Below are positions 27,411-39,266 of a stretch of DNA of 64,000 bases, piece after piece. The notes beneath the pieces were generated by a model, which saw nothing but the letters and a program-made list of their open reading frames with translations, had not been told where the DNA came from and did not search any database. Both the position numbers and the translations under genes were made by a program. Source of the stretch: Mytilisepta virgata (taxonomy: Eukaryota > Mollusca > Bivalvia > Mytilida > Mytilidae); contig CM051521.1 of NCBI GenBank assembly GCA_028015205.1, positions 129,712,614-129,776,613 of the forward strand, given 5' to 3'. Each line of letters starts with the position of its first letter. Within the stretch, counting starts at the first letter, position 1.

Positions 27411-30400
27411 TCATCAAAAGTGTGATTTTGAGTCAAAAATGTCATTTTAAGTCATTTTGAGTCAAAAGTGTCATTTTGAGTCAAAAGTGTCATTTGAGTC
27501 AAAAGTGTATTTAAGTCAAAAATGTCATTTTGAGTCAAAAGTGTATTTTTAAGTCAAAAGTGTATTTTTGAGTCATTTTAAGTCAAAAGTGTCATTTTGA
27601 GTCAAAAGTGTCATTTTGAGTCACTTTGAGTCAAAAGTGTCATTTTGAGTCACTTTGAGTCAAAAGTGTCATTTTGAGTCCAAAGTGTATTTTTAAGTCA
27701 AAAGTGTCATTTTGAGTCAAAAGTGTCATTTTAAGTCATTTTGAGTTAAAAAGTGTCATTTTGAGTCAGTCTGAGTTAAAAGTGTCATTTTGAGTCAAAA
27801 GTGTATTTTTGAGTCATTTTGGGTCATAAGTGTCATTTTGAGTCAAAAGTGTCATTTTAAGTCACAAGTGACATTTTAAGTCAAAAGTGTCAAGTCAAGT
27901 CAAAAGTGTCATTAAGTGTCATTTGGAGGTCAAAAGTGTCAAGTCAAAAGTGCTATTTTGAGGTCAAAGGTGTCATTAAGTGTTATTTGGAGGTCAAAAG
28001 TGTCATTAAGTGTCATTTGGAGGTCAAAAGTGTCAAGTCAAAAGTGCCATTTTGAGGTCAAAGGTGTCATGAAGTGTTATTTGGAGGTCAAAAGTGTCAA
28101 GTCAAAAGTGTCATTAAGTGTCATTTTGAGGTCAAAAGTGTCATTTAGTGTCATTCTGAGGTCGAAAGTGTCATTTAGTGTCATATGGAGGTCAAAAGTG
28201 TCAAGTCAAGTCAAAAGTGTCATTTTGAGTCAAAAGTGTTATTTTCAGTCATGTTGAGTCAAAAGTGTTATTTTAAGTCAAAAGTGTCATTTTAAGTCAT
28301 GTTGAGTGAAAAGTGTGATTTTCGAGTCATTTTGTGTCAAAAGTGTCATTTTAAGTCGTTCTAAGTCCAAAGTGTCATTTTGAGTAAAAAATATCATTCT
28401 GGGTCATTTCGAGTCAAAAGTGTCATTCTGAGTCATTCTAAGTCATCTTGAGTCAAAAGTGCATTTTGAGTCATTTGAGTCAAAAGTGTCATTTTGAGTC
28501 GAAAGTGTCATTTTCAGTTCAAAGTGTCATTTTGTGTCATTTTGACTCAAATGTGTCATTTTGAGTCCAAACTGGAATTTTGAGTCCAAAGTGTCATTTT
28601 GAGTCATATTCAGTCAAAAGTGTCATTTTGAGTCATGTTCAGTCAAAAGTGTCATTTTTAGTCATCTTGAGTCCAAAGTGTCATTTTGAGTCAAAAGTGT
28701 CTTTTTGAGTCCAAAGTGTCATTTTCAGTCAAAAAGTGCCATTTTGAGTTCAAAGTGTCATTTTGAATCGACAGTGTCATTCCTAGTCTTTTTGAGTCAA
28801 AAGTGTCATTCTGAGTCATCTTGAGTCAAAAGTGTCATTTTGAGTCAAAAGTGTCATTTTGAGTTTAAAGTGTAATTTTGAATCATTTTGAGTCAAAAAG
28901 TGTCATTTTGAGTTCAAAGTGTCATTTTGACTCAGTTTGAGTCCAAAGTGTCATTTTTAATCAGAGTCAAAAATGTCATTTTGAATACTTTTAGAGTCCA
29001 AAGTGTCATTTTTAGTCCAAAGTGTCATTTTCAGTCACATTGCGGCAAAAGTGCCATTTTGAGTTCAAAGTGTCATTTTGAGTCGAAAGTGTTATTTCGA
29101 GTCTTTTTGAGTCAAAAGTGTTATTTTGATTCAGTTTGAGTCATTGGGAGTCTGGAAGTGTCATTTGGAGTCAAAATTGTTATTTTGAGTCATTTTGAGT
29201 CAAAAGTGTCAAAAGTGTTATTTTGAGTCATTCTAAGTCCAAAGTGTCATTTTGAGTCAAAAGTGTCTTTTTTGAGTCAAAAGTGTCATTTTGAGTCAAA
29301 AGTGCCATTTTGAGTTCAACGTGTCATTTTGAGTCAAAAGTGTAATTTCGACTCTTTTTGAGTCAAAAGTGTCATTCTGAGTCATCTTGAGTGAACAGTG
29401 TCATTTTTGAGTCAAAAGTGTCATTTTGAGTCAGTTTGAGTCCAAAGTGTCATTTTGAGTCAAAAGTGTCTTTTTGAGTCCAAAGTGTCATTTTCAGTCA
29501 AAAAGTGCCATTTTGAGTTCAAAGTGTCATTTTGAATCGACAGTGTCATTCCTAGTCTTTTTGAGTCAAAAGTGTCATTCTGAGTCATCTTGAGTCAAAA
29601 GTGTCATTTTGAGTCAAAAGTGTCATTTTGAGTTAAAAGTGTAATTTTGAATCATTTTGAGTCAAAAAGTGTCATTTTGAGTTCAAAGTGTCATTTTGAC
29701 TCAGTTTGAGTCCAAAGTGTCATTTTTAATCAGAGTCAAAAATGTCATTTTGAATACTTTTAGAGTCCAAAGTGTCATTTTTAGTCCAAAGTGTCATTTT
29801 CAGTCACATTGCGGCAAAAGTGCCATTTTGAGTTCAAAGTGTCATTTTGAGTCGAAAGTGTTATTTCGAGTCTTTTTGAGTCAAAAGTGTTATTTTGATT
29901 CAGTTTGAGTCATTGGGAGTCTGGAAGTGTCATTTGGAGTCAAAATTGTTATTTTGAGTCATTTTGAGTCAAAAGTGTCAAAAGTGTTATTTTGAGTCAT
30001 TCTAAGTCCAAAGTGTCATTTTGAGTCAAAAGTGTCTTTTTTGAGTCAAAAGTGTCATTTTGAGTCAAAAGTGCCATTTTGAGTTCAACGTGTCATTTTG
30101 AGTCAAAAGTGTAATTTCGACTCTTTTTGAGTCAAAAGTGTCATTCTGAGTCATCTTGAGTGAACAGTGTCATTTTGAGTCAAAAGTGTCATTTTGAGTC
30201 AGTTTGAGTCATAAGTGTCATTTCGAGTCATAAGTGTCATTTCGAGTAAAAAGTGTCATTTTGAGTCGAAAGTGTCATTCTAAGTTCAAAGTGTCATTTG
30301 GTGTCATTTTGACTCAAAAGTGTCATTTTGAGTCCAAGGTGGAATTTTGAGTCGAAAGTGTCATTCTAAGTCCAAAGTGTCATTTTGTGTCATTTCGAGT

Positions 30401-31222
30401 CAAAAGTGTTATTTTGAGTCAAAAGTGTCATTTTTAGTCAGTTTGAGTCATAAGTGTCATTTCGAGTCATAAGTGTCATTTCGAATAAACAGTGTCATTT
30501 TGAGTCGAAAGTGTCATTCTAAGTTCAAAGTGTCATTTTGTGTCATTTCAAGTCAAAAGTGTCATTTTGAGTAAGTTTGAGTCATAAGTGTCATTTCGAG
30601 TCAAAAGTGTCATTTTGTGTCATTTTGACTCAAAAGTGTCATGTTGAGTCCAAAGTGGAATTTTGAGTCGAAAGTGTCATTCTAAGTCCAAAGTGTCATT
30701 TTGTGTCATTTGGAGTCAAAAGTGTCATTTTGAGTCATAAGTGTCATTTTGAGTCGAAAGTGTCATTTGAGTCCACAGTGTCATTTTGATTCATTTTGGG
30801 TCAAAATTGTTATTTTGAATCATTTTGAGTCAAAAGTGTCATTTTTAGTCATCTGGAGTCAAAAGTGTCATTCTGAGTCATTTTGAGTCATAAGTGTCAT
30901 TTCGAGTCATAAGTGTACATTTGAGACGAAAGTGTCATTTTGAGTCCAAAATGTCATTTTGAGTCAAAAGTGTCATTTTGAGTCGAAAGTGTCATTTGGA
31001 TTCATTTTGAATCAAAATTGTCATTTTGAAACATTTTGGGTCAGTTTGAGTAATTTTAAGTCATAAGTGTCATTTGTAGTCAAAAGTGTCATTTTGAGTC
31101 ATTTTCGAGACAGAGGTATCATTTTGAGTCAAAAGTGTCATTTGAAGTCATTTTTTGGTCAAGAGTTTCATTTTTGATCCTAAAGTGTCGTTTTGAGTAA
31201 AAAGTGTCATTTTGAATCATTT
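27411..31222 (+). repeat. D minisatellite, consensus TCATTTTGAGTCAAAAGTG (19 bp), 3.8 kb
   Basis: About 200 degenerate units. AGTCA, AAAGTGTC and ATTTTGA words alternate, and some units are doubled into TTTTGAGTCATTTTGAGTC forms. The block 28668-29436 is repeated almost exactly at 29437-30204 (offset 769 bp). Open frames through it are short repeats of the period and do not look like genes. The array begins exactly where unit C0 ends. Confidence 0.9.
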
Positions 31223-31558
31223 TTTCTAAGTTATGCTATTTTCGCAAGTTGTGACATGTGATGTGAAGGTCAAGTTGTGTCAAGTTTTGACACCAAATTT
31301 TCAAGTTTTGATAACAAGTTTCAAGTAAGGTTAATATGACATTTTTTGTGATGATCAGGGTAAAGTTGTTCCAATTACGGTACTGATGTATGTTTTCATG
31401 TGTATTTATAACAACCAAATTTTTCATTTTTGTACTGGGTTTCATTCGCAAAATTTAATTGTTTGCTTTACGGTAAAATACAGTTATTATGTTTCAATTC
31501 TCTAGTACTTCATCTTTTACTGAAACCAGGACATTCAAAAGACAACGAAATGCCACTT
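31223..31558. other. AT-rich single-copy-looking sequence after the D array
   Basis: No repeat unit, gene or telomeric tract. Some AAGTT words (CAAGTTGTGTCAAGTTTTGACACC) may be decayed edge units of the D array. Confidence 0.4.
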
Positions 31559-31559
31559 A

Positions 31560-31702
31560 CAGTAAAACCTGTCTTATCCGACACCTGAGTAGTCTGACGT
31601 TCTCTAAAAATCGGCATAATTTTTGGATTCCAAAAACAGCTTTGAAATGCTTTGTAATATTTGTCTAGTCCCATAATGCGTCGGACTACACAGGTTTTAC
31701 TG
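31560..31702. mobile_element. pogo/Tigger-like MITE, 143 bp
   Basis: Perfect 13-bp inverted repeats CAGTAAAACCTGT (31560-31572) and ACAGGTTTTACTG (31690-31702), with similarity continuing inward (TATCCGACAC against GCGTCGGACTA). TA dinucleotides flank both ends, as expected for a Tc1/mariner-superfamily target duplication. No coding frame. Confidence 0.75.
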
Positions 31703-31889
31703 TATTACTTGAATTACAATGGAAACCAATAAAACCACGAAATAAGGATCCCTCGAAAAAAGGATATTTTACAAAAAAGCAGGACACTCAAAACCTACCA
31801 ATACAATTACCTTCAAAGTATAAAGAGACGAGAAGTGAAATCTTAAAAATGTTATTTAGTGTTAGGGTTATCAGTATTTGGATCTGATT

Positions 31890-32179
31890 ACCTTAAAGCA
31901 GGAGTCCTGTGCGGTCTATGGGTTAAGGTAGTTTTACTACATATACAACCACTGTAGTGTATCACAACTTCGGTGTGAGTTAGCGCCGTACTTTCTATAT
32001 GACAGAGTGGGGTGCACTTGACTTACAATTGTAAGTGATAAGGTATTCAGTTACCTGCCTAATGTAGGTGGTTCTGTCCGGGTACTCCGACTTCGTGCAC
32101 CCCTAAAACTTACCGTCACAATATAGCTGAAATACTGCTGAAAGTGACATTAAACCCGAAATCAACGAACCAACCAACG
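31890..32179 (+). mobile_element. SINE-like element with ACCAACCA tail
   Basis: The body contains TGCGGTCTATGGGTTAAGG, ACCTGCCTAATGTAGGTGGTTCTGTCCGGGTACTCCGACTTC, GCACCCCTAAAACTTACCGTCACAATATAGC and GAAATACTGCTGAAAGTGACATTAAACCC. It ends GAAATCAACGAACCAACCAACG. I recognise the GTTAAACCCGAAATCAACCAACCAACC ending from molluscan SINEs. A tRNA-like head was not clearly identified, so the left border is approximate. Confidence 0.55.
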
Positions 32180-32982
32180 TTAAATCTGTACATACAATAT
32201 GATCCTGTTAGGGTTAGGGTTAATGTTTAATAGGCATTTTTGTTTAATCCTCATGCATTCCATCTCTTTCTTATTGCTATACAATGAAATTTTCCAGCAC
32301 CAAACCAGAGCTTTTAGTTGAGATCTTTGTTAATGAACTAAATATAAAGAAATAAATGAGCATCAGTACTAATTGTTGTATTCTAATTTTTATCAGCATA
32401 CAAGGTACACAAATGTAATCGGAGCTGCAATACCGACATGACAAGTTGTTGATCTATCAGACAGCATGAAATCTGCAAATTATGGCAAAAGTCATATATT
32501 TTCCAAGTTCCAGTAAAAACCATGATGAAAGAAAGCAATATAATGACATAATTGAAATTTTAGTACTGCAGATAAGTACTGGAACATGTATTGCCGGGGA
32601 AGGAATAAACACAACAAACTATATATTTATAAACATCTTCCAATCTTACCGCTTCCCCGGCCGATCATTACAAAATGCCAAAGTAAGCCAGTATAATACA
32701 TTTAAAGTTCCTTTACTCATATTGAGAAAACAAAGCTTGGTAATGACATTATCAGACCTAACACATGTCTATGTTTAGAAATTAAATGAGTGTATATTAG
32801 TATACCTAAGTTTAACGAATCTGAAATATACCTAGTAACACCTGGATATCAACTTGAAAAAATGTTACCATACAAAGGAGAAAAAATGTAATGAAATGCA
32901 GTATCAACACTAGCACAACCTTTTATCACTAGAAAACATTGACAGTTGCGAAGCATGTTCAATCGATAGTTGCATATGTTAT
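32180..32982. other. AT-rich spacer with a short interstitial telomeric motif
   Basis: Two TTAGGG copies (GTTAGGGTTAGGGTTAATG) sit at about 32209-32224, isolated from the main arrays. A plus-strand open frame at 32482-32778 (98 codons) has no recognisable motif and is probably chance. It contains the inverted pair TTGCCGGGGAAGG and CCGCTTCCCCGGCCG. Confidence 0.4.
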
Positions 32983-33617
32983 TTAAAATGGTTGCAATCC
33001 AATTGCACAGAGGTTTGCATATGATCTTCGGAACAACTTTTCTTCTCTACCGGGAACATTAGTAAGTATAACTCTTACAGAAGGATCATTAATCGGCATG
33101 TACATGTTAGTAGCAAAGTCGTCAACAAAAAGTTGCGATGCAGCTAGGTCTATGTTGGTCGAATGATTGGTATATAGAAAACGGAACATGTCGTGTCTGG
33201 ATATTCCTTCCTTAGAAACCATTGCAAGGCCCAGTAGTTTCAAGGCTAGGGTGACATTGCGGATATTGGAGGTGGCAAGTTTGTACACTAAGTAAAAATC
33301 TGAATCATTTAACGTACGAATCGGAGGATACCCAGCTAATTGTAGTGCTACTGACAGAATACGTTGACTAAGTGTGTTCTGGAGAGTAGGTGGAGTACCT
33401 GCGATCAGTGTGTCGCTGAAGTCAGGTATGAGAAAATGGAACTGTCTAACCAAAAGCGAAGGTTGAATCGTTGGTACATAATGAACCCGAAGGTTGATAT
33501 CACCTTTAATTGCAGACATAATTATAGCTCTAAGACCATCCAGTAACATCTGTCGACCAACCACACTAACTTCATCCTCATCCAATTCTGTTAAATCTCC
33601 TAGAGTTTCGATTGCTG
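32983..33617 (-). pseudogene. unrecognised intronless coding sequence, 5' end replaced by telomeric repeats
   Basis: Open minus-strand frame of about 211 codons from the telomeric junction at 33617 to a TAA at 32983-32985. It has good protein-like composition: TAIETLGDLTELDEDEVSVV near the start and FRRSYANLCAIGLQPF at the end. There is no ATG before RQMLLDGLRAI: the frame simply continues upstream into TTAGGG-derived Leu-Thr repeats. The first part of the gene is therefore missing. I do not recognise the family. No transmembrane span, zinc motif or catalytic signature is visible. A captured cellular gene, a mobile-element gene or an endogenous viral fragment are all possible. Confidence 0.55.
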
Positions 33618-34785
33618 TTTGGGTTAGGGTTAGGGTTAGGGTTAGGGTTAGGGTTAGGTTAGGGTTAGGGTTAGGGTTAGGGTTAGGGTTAGGGTTAGGG
33701 GTTAGGGTTAGGGTTAGGGGTTAGGGCCTAAGGGATATGCCAATATGGGTTGTTGGGGAAGGATATAGGGTTAGGGTTAGGGGTTGTGATTTGGTTAGGG
33801 TTAGGGTTAGGGTTAGGGTTAGGGTTAGGGTATAGGCACTTTGCGAAAGTGAGGGATGAGGAATGAGGGATCCCGCCCACTTTTCCGTCAATCAATAAAA
33901 TAATGCGCTTTGATTGGATGATAATTTAAGAGGCTTTTGACAAAGTAAGAAAGACAACTCTGATATTTATCTAGTTGTTGTGATAATGTATGTGCCAATG
34001 GGATGAAATAGGACATATTTACTATTGCTAAGGGTTAGGGTTAGGGTTAGGGTTAGGGTTAGGGTTAGGGTTAGGTTAGGGTTAGGGTTAGGGTTAGGGT
34101 TAGGGTTAGGGGTTAGGGTTAGGGTTAGGGTTAGGGTTAGGGTTAGGGTTAGGGTTAGGGTTAGGGTATAGGCACTTTGCGAAAGTGAGGGATGAGGAAT
34201 GAGGGATCCCGCCCACTTTTCCGTCAATCAATAAAATAATGCGCTTTGATTGGATGATAATTTAAGAGGCTTTTGACAAAGTAAGAAAGACAACTCTGAT
34301 ATTTATCTAGTTGTTGTGATAATGTATGTGCCAATGGGATGAAATAGGACATATTTACTATTGCTTAGGGTTAGGGTTAGGGTTAGGGTTAGGGTTAGGG
34401 TTAGGGTTAGGGTTAGGGTTAGGGTTAGGGCCTAAGGGATATGCCAATATGGGTTGTTGGGGAAGGATATAGGGTTAGGGTTAGGGGTTGTGATTTGGTT
34501 AGGGTTAGGGTTAGGGTTAGGGTTAGGGTATAGGCACTTTGCGAAAGTGAGGGATGAGGAATGAGGGATCCCGCCCACTTTTCCGTCAATCAATAAAATA
34601 ATGCGCTTTGATTGGATGATAATTTAAGAGGCTTTTGACAAAGTAAGAAAGACAACTCTGATATTTATCTAGTTGTTGTGATAATGTATGTGCCAATGGG
34701 ATGAAATAGGACATATTTACTATTGCTAAGGGTTAGGGTTAGGGTTAGGGTTAGGGTTAGGGTTAGGGTTAGGGTATTAGGCAAT
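33618..34785 (+). repeat. telomeric tracts with units A and B, second cluster
   Basis: Order: TTAGGG tract 33618-33726, B 33727-33794, TTAGGG, A 33832-34031, TTAGGG about 34032-34167, A 34168-34364, TTAGGG 34365-34430, B 34431-34500, TTAGGG, A 34530-34729, TTAGGG 34730-34785. The TTAGGG-B-TTAGGG-A block occurs twice with a copy spacing near 700 bp, so the block itself was duplicated. Variants TTAGGGG and TTAGG are scattered in the tracts. Confidence 0.85.
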
Positions 34786-35630
34786 TGTTGCTGATAAACC
34801 GTCGGATGGTCAATTAGTAAGGAGTAAATTGGCTTGGCGTATGAATACAAACCAAAGGGTTAAGGGTTAGGGTTAGGGTTAGGGTTAGTGTTACAGTGCA
34901 TTCTTTGTTAATTGGGTTAGGGTTAGGGTTAGTGTTAGGAACTACTTTCACCCATTCGAAGTGCGCGTGCGCAACTTCAACCCATTAGTATGTATGTTTG
35001 GACTTGCTTATATAGTACATGTTTTCTATAATAACACACTAGTGGTATAGCTAATTTGCATAAATAAATTACAAAGGGGAGGTAATTATAATGTAAGTCT
35101 ATGGGAAACTTCATTTGCAAAAATAAATATTTCTACTGGAGATGCATACCTGAAAGTTTGTTCTAAGGGGTAATCGACCCTTCTGCATCGATTGGCATGA
35201 TCAGAAAGGTCGTAGGATAAACCGTTTAAAAGTTACAAGCTATGGAATAAAGCATTAAAAGCGTTTTAATAAGTGTTTTGTTACAACTTTACATGCATAT
35301 ATCTCAGTGTTGTCTTAATCGATTTTCTAAAGTAGACCAGTTCTGGAAAGCTAAAACTATACTCTATTACGTGGCAAAGACCAGTAGTAATCAGATAGTT
35401 AGCAACGATTTTATATCTGTATGAAAACGGCGAAAAAGCCATTTACCAAAACAAAAGTTTGAAAAATTGACAAAGTCCAACATTTTTAGGTGTTTTTCAA
35501 CAATGTGTTATTTTTGCATTTTGGATGTTTTTGAGTGTTTTTGAACATATTTGTAGGACCCATTTTTTTTTCATTTTTCGATCAAAGTATGAAGTTGGAC
35601 TTGAAAAATTGTCAAAGTCATTTTTCATCA
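34786..35630 (+). repeat. unit C copy C1 (subfamily 1, full)
   Basis: Starts ATTAGGCAATTGTTGCTGATAAACC. It includes an internal short telomeric stretch after ACAAACCAAAGGG, the ACAGTGCATTC..AATTGGG segment and a further TTAGGG stretch, then the unique body to CATTTTTCATCA. It continues into D minisatellite at 35631-36111. Subfamily-1 markers are GTTGCTG, TATAGTACATG and TCTTAATCGATTTT. Confidence 0.9.
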
Positions 35631-36111
35631 AAAGTGTCATTTTGAGTCAAAAGTGTCATTTTAAGTCATTTTGAGTCAAAAGTGTCACTTTGAGTCAAAA
35701 GTGTGATTTTGAGTCAAAAGTGTGATGTTGAGTCAAAAACGTCATTTTCAGTCAAAAGTGTCATTTTAAGTCATTTTGAGTCAAAAGTGTATTTTTAAGT
35801 CAAAAGTGTCATTTTGAGTCAAAAGTGTCAGTTTAAGTGATTTTGAGTCAAAAGTGTATTTTTAAGTCCAAAGTGTCATTTTGAGTCAAAAGTGTATTTT
35901 TAAGTCAAAAGTGTCATTTTGAGTCAAAAGTGTCAGTTTAAGTCATTTTGAGTCAAAAGTGTCATTTTGAGTCAAAAGTGTATTTTTGAGTCCAAAGTGT
36001 CATTTTGAGTTAAAGGTGTATTTTTAAGTCATTTTAAGTCAAAAGTGTCATTTTGAGTCAAAAGTGTCATTTTGAGTCAAAAGTGTCATTTTAAGTCATT
36101 TTGAGTCAAAA
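35631..36111 (+). repeat. D minisatellite, short array after C1
   Basis: About 25 units of the 19-bp repeat, cut by telomeric repeats after GAGTCAAAA. The same array, with the same unit order and the same cut point, follows copy C4 at 38723-39203, so C+D was copied as one piece. Confidence 0.85.
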
Positions 36112-36168
36112 GGGTTAGGGTTAGGGTTAGGGTTAGGGTTAGGTTAGGGTTAGGGTTAGGGTTAGGGT

Positions 36169-36899
36169 ATTAGGCAATTGTTGCTGATAAACCGTCGGAT
36201 GGTCAATTAGTAAGGAGTAAATCGGCTTGGCGTATGAATACAAACCAAAGGGTTAAGGGTTAGGGTTAGGGTTAGGGTTAGTGTTACAGTGCATTCTTTG
36301 TTAATTGGGTTAGGGTTAGGGTTAGTGTTAGGAACTACTTTCACCCATTCGAAGTGCGCGTGCGCAACTTCAACCCATTAGTATGTATGTTTGGACTTGC
36401 TTATATAGTACATGTTTTCTATAATAACACACTAGTGGTATAGCTAATTTGCATAAATAAATTACAAAGGGAGGTAATTATAATGTAAGTCTATGGGAAA
36501 CTTCATTTGCAAAAATAAATATTTCTACTGGAGATGCATACCTGAAAGTTTGTTCTAAGGGGTAATCGACCCTTCTGCATCGATTGGCATGATCAGAAAG
36601 GTCGTAGGATAAACCGTTTAAAAGTTACAAGCTATGGAATAAAGCATTAAAAGCGTTTTAATAAGTGTTTTGTTACAACTTTACATGCATATATCTCAGT
36701 GTTGTCTTAATCGATTTTCTAAAGTAGACCAGTTCTGGAAAGCTAAAACTATACTCTATTACGTGGCAAAGACCAGTAGTAATCAGATAGTTAGCAACGA
36801 TTTTATATCTGTATGAAAACGGCGAAAAAGCCATTTACCAAAACAAAAGTTTGAAAAATTGACAAAGTCCAACATTTTTAGGTGTTTTTCAACAATGTG
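36169..36899 (+). repeat. unit C copy C2, 3'-truncated
   Basis: Subfamily 1. It ends at TTTTTCAACAATGTG and passes directly into TTAGGG. The cut site GTG^TTAGGG shares bases with the ordinary continuation GTGTTATTTTTG. Confidence 0.9.
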
Positions 36900-36973
36900 T
36901 TAGGGTTAGGGTTAGGGTTAGGGTTAGGGTTAGGGTTAGGGGTTAGGGTTAGGGTTAGGGTTAGGGTTAGGGT

Positions 36974-37827
36974 ATTAGGCAATTGTTGCTGATAAACCGT
37001 CGGATGGTCAATTAGTAAGGAGTAAATCGGCTTGGCGTATGAATACAAACCAAAGGGTTAAGGGTTAGGGTTAGGGTTAGGGTTAGTGTTACAGTGCATT
37101 CTTTGTTAATTGGGTTAGGGTTAGGGTTAGTGTTAGGAACTACTTTCACCCATTCGAAGTGCGCGTGCGCAACTTCAACCCATTAGTATGTATGTTTGGA
37201 CTTGCTTATATAGTACATGTTTTCTATAATAACACACTAGTGGTATAGCTAATTTGCATAAATAAATTACAAAGGGAGGTAATTATAATGTAAGTCTATG
37301 GGAAACTTCATTTGCAAAAATAAATATTTCTACTGGAGATGCATACCTGAAAGTTTGTTCTAAGGGGTAATCGACCCTTCTGCATCGATTGGCATGATCA
37401 GAAAGGTCGTAGGATAAACCGTTTAAAAGTTACAAGCTATGGAATAAAGCATTAAAAGCGTTTTAATAAGTGTTTTGTTACAACTTTACATGCATATATC
37501 TCAGTGTTGTCTTAATCGATTTTCTAAAGTAGACCAGTTCTGGAAAGCTAAAACTATACTCTATTACGTGGCAAAGACCAGTAGTAATCAGATAGTTAGC
37601 AACGATTTTATATCTGTATGAAAACGGCGAAAAAGCCATTTACCAAAACAAAAGTTTGAAAAATTGACAGTCCAACATTTTTAGGTGTTTTTCAACAATG
37701 TGTTATTTTTGCATTTTGGATGTTTTTGAGTGTTTTTGAACATATTTGTAGGACCCATTTTTTTTTCATTTTTCGATCAAAGTATGAAGTTGGACTTGAA
37801 AAATTGTCAAAGTCATTTTTCATCAAA
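36974..37827 (+). repeat. unit C copy C3, truncated at the D border
   Basis: Subfamily 1. It ends TTTTTCATCAAA^GGGTTAGGG, exactly where the D array would begin. One 3-bp deletion (TTGACAGTCC for TTGACAAAGTCC) distinguishes it. Confidence 0.9.
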
Positions 37828-37874
37828 GGGTTAGGGTTAGGGTTAGGGTTAGGGGTTAGGGTTAGGGTTAGGGT

Positions 37875-38722
37875 ATTAGGCAATTGTTGCTGATAAACCG
37901 TCGGATGGTCAATTAGTAAGGAGTAAATCGGCTTGGCGTATGAATACAAACCAAAGGGTTAAGGGTTAGGGTTAGGGTTAGTGTTACAGTGCATTCTTTG
38001 TTAATTGGGTTAGGGTTAGGGTTAGTGTTAGGAACTACTTTCACCCATTCGAAGTGCGCGTGCGCAACTTCAACCCATTAGTATGTATGTTTGGACTTGC
38101 TTATATAGTACATGTTTTCTATAATAACACACTAGTGGTATAGCTAATTTGCATAAATAAATTACAAAGGGAGGTAATTATAATGTAAGTCTATGGGAAA
38201 CTTCATTTGCAAAAATAAATATTTCTACTGGAGATGCATACCTGAAAGTTTGTTCTAAGGGGTAATCGACCCTTCTGCATCGATTGGCATGATCAGAAAG
38301 GTCGTAGGATAAACCGTTTAAAAGTTACAAGCTATGGAATAAAGCATTAAAAGCGTTTTAATAAGTGTTTTGTTACAACTTTACATGCATATATCTCAGT
38401 GTTGTCTTAATCGATTTTCTAAAGTAGACCAGTTCTGGAAAGCTAAAACTATACTCTATTACGTGGCAAAGACCAGTAGTAATCAGATAGTTAGCAACGA
38501 TTTTATATCTGTATGAAAACGGCGAAAAAGCCATTTACCAAAACAAAAGTTTGAAAAATTGACAAAGTCCAACATTTTTAGGTGTTTTTCAACAATGTGT
38601 TATTTTTGCATTTTGGATGTTTTTGAGTGTTTTTGAACATATTTGTAGGACCCATTTTTTTTTCATTTTTCGATCAAAGTATGAAGTTGGACTTGAAAAA
38701 TTGTCAAAGTCATTTTTCATCA
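37875..38722 (+). repeat. unit C copy C4, full
   Basis: Subfamily 1, nearly identical to C1. Its internal telomeric stretch is one repeat shorter than in C1. It is followed by D minisatellite. Confidence 0.9.
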
Positions 38723-39203
38723 AAAGTGTCATTTTGAGTCAAAAGTGTCATTTTAAGTCATTTTGAGTCAAAAGTGTCACTTTGAGTCAAAAGTGTGATT
38801 TTGAGTCAAAAGTGTGATGTTGAGTCAAAAACGTCATTTTCAGTCAAAAGTGTCATTTTAAGTCATTTTGAGTCAAAAGTGTATTTTTAAGTCAAAAGTG
38901 TCATTTTGAGTCAAAAGTGTCAGTTTAAGTGATTTTGAGTCAAAAGTGTATTTTTAAGTCCAAAGTGTCATTTTGAGTCAAAAGTGTATTTTTAAGTCAA
39001 AAGTGTCATTTTGAGTCAAAAGTGTCAGTTTAAGTCATTTTGAGTCAAAAGTGTCATTTTGAGTCAAAAGTGTATTTTTGAGTCCAAAGTGTCATTTTGA
39101 GTTAAAGGTGTATTTTTAAGTCATTTTAAGTCAAAAGTGTCATTTTGAGTCAAAAGTGTCATTTTGAGTCAAAAGTGTCATTTTAAGTCATTTTGAGTCA
39201 AAA
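38723..39203 (+). repeat. D minisatellite after C4
   Basis: Virtually the same sequence as the array after C1 (35631-36111), ending at the same GAGTCAAAA^GGGTTAGGG junction. It reads as a copy of the whole C1-D block. Confidence 0.85.
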
Positions 39204-39266
39204 GGGTTAGGGTTAGGGTTAGGGTTAGGGTTAGGTTAGGGTTAGGGTTAGGGTTAGGGTTAGGGT

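Noticed and set aside
27916..28257. 113-codon frame within the D array
   Set aside because: Its residues simply repeat the minisatellite period, and nearby frames are interrupted. It is not a coding gene.
27411..31222. CRISPR-like array
   Set aside because: The 19-bp units are contiguous with no unique spacers of fixed length, and the context is a eukaryotic subtelomere. It is a minisatellite.
32482..32778. 98-codon plus-strand frame in the subtelomeric island
   Set aside because: No recognisable motif, low-complexity AT-rich composition, no splice or promoter context.
26624..35630. Unit C as a telomere-targeted retrotransposon (TRAS/SART or Penelope type)
   Set aside because: No reverse transcriptase, endonuclease or poly(A) tail is present in any copy, and truncations are on the 3' side, opposite to the usual 5' truncation of LINEs.
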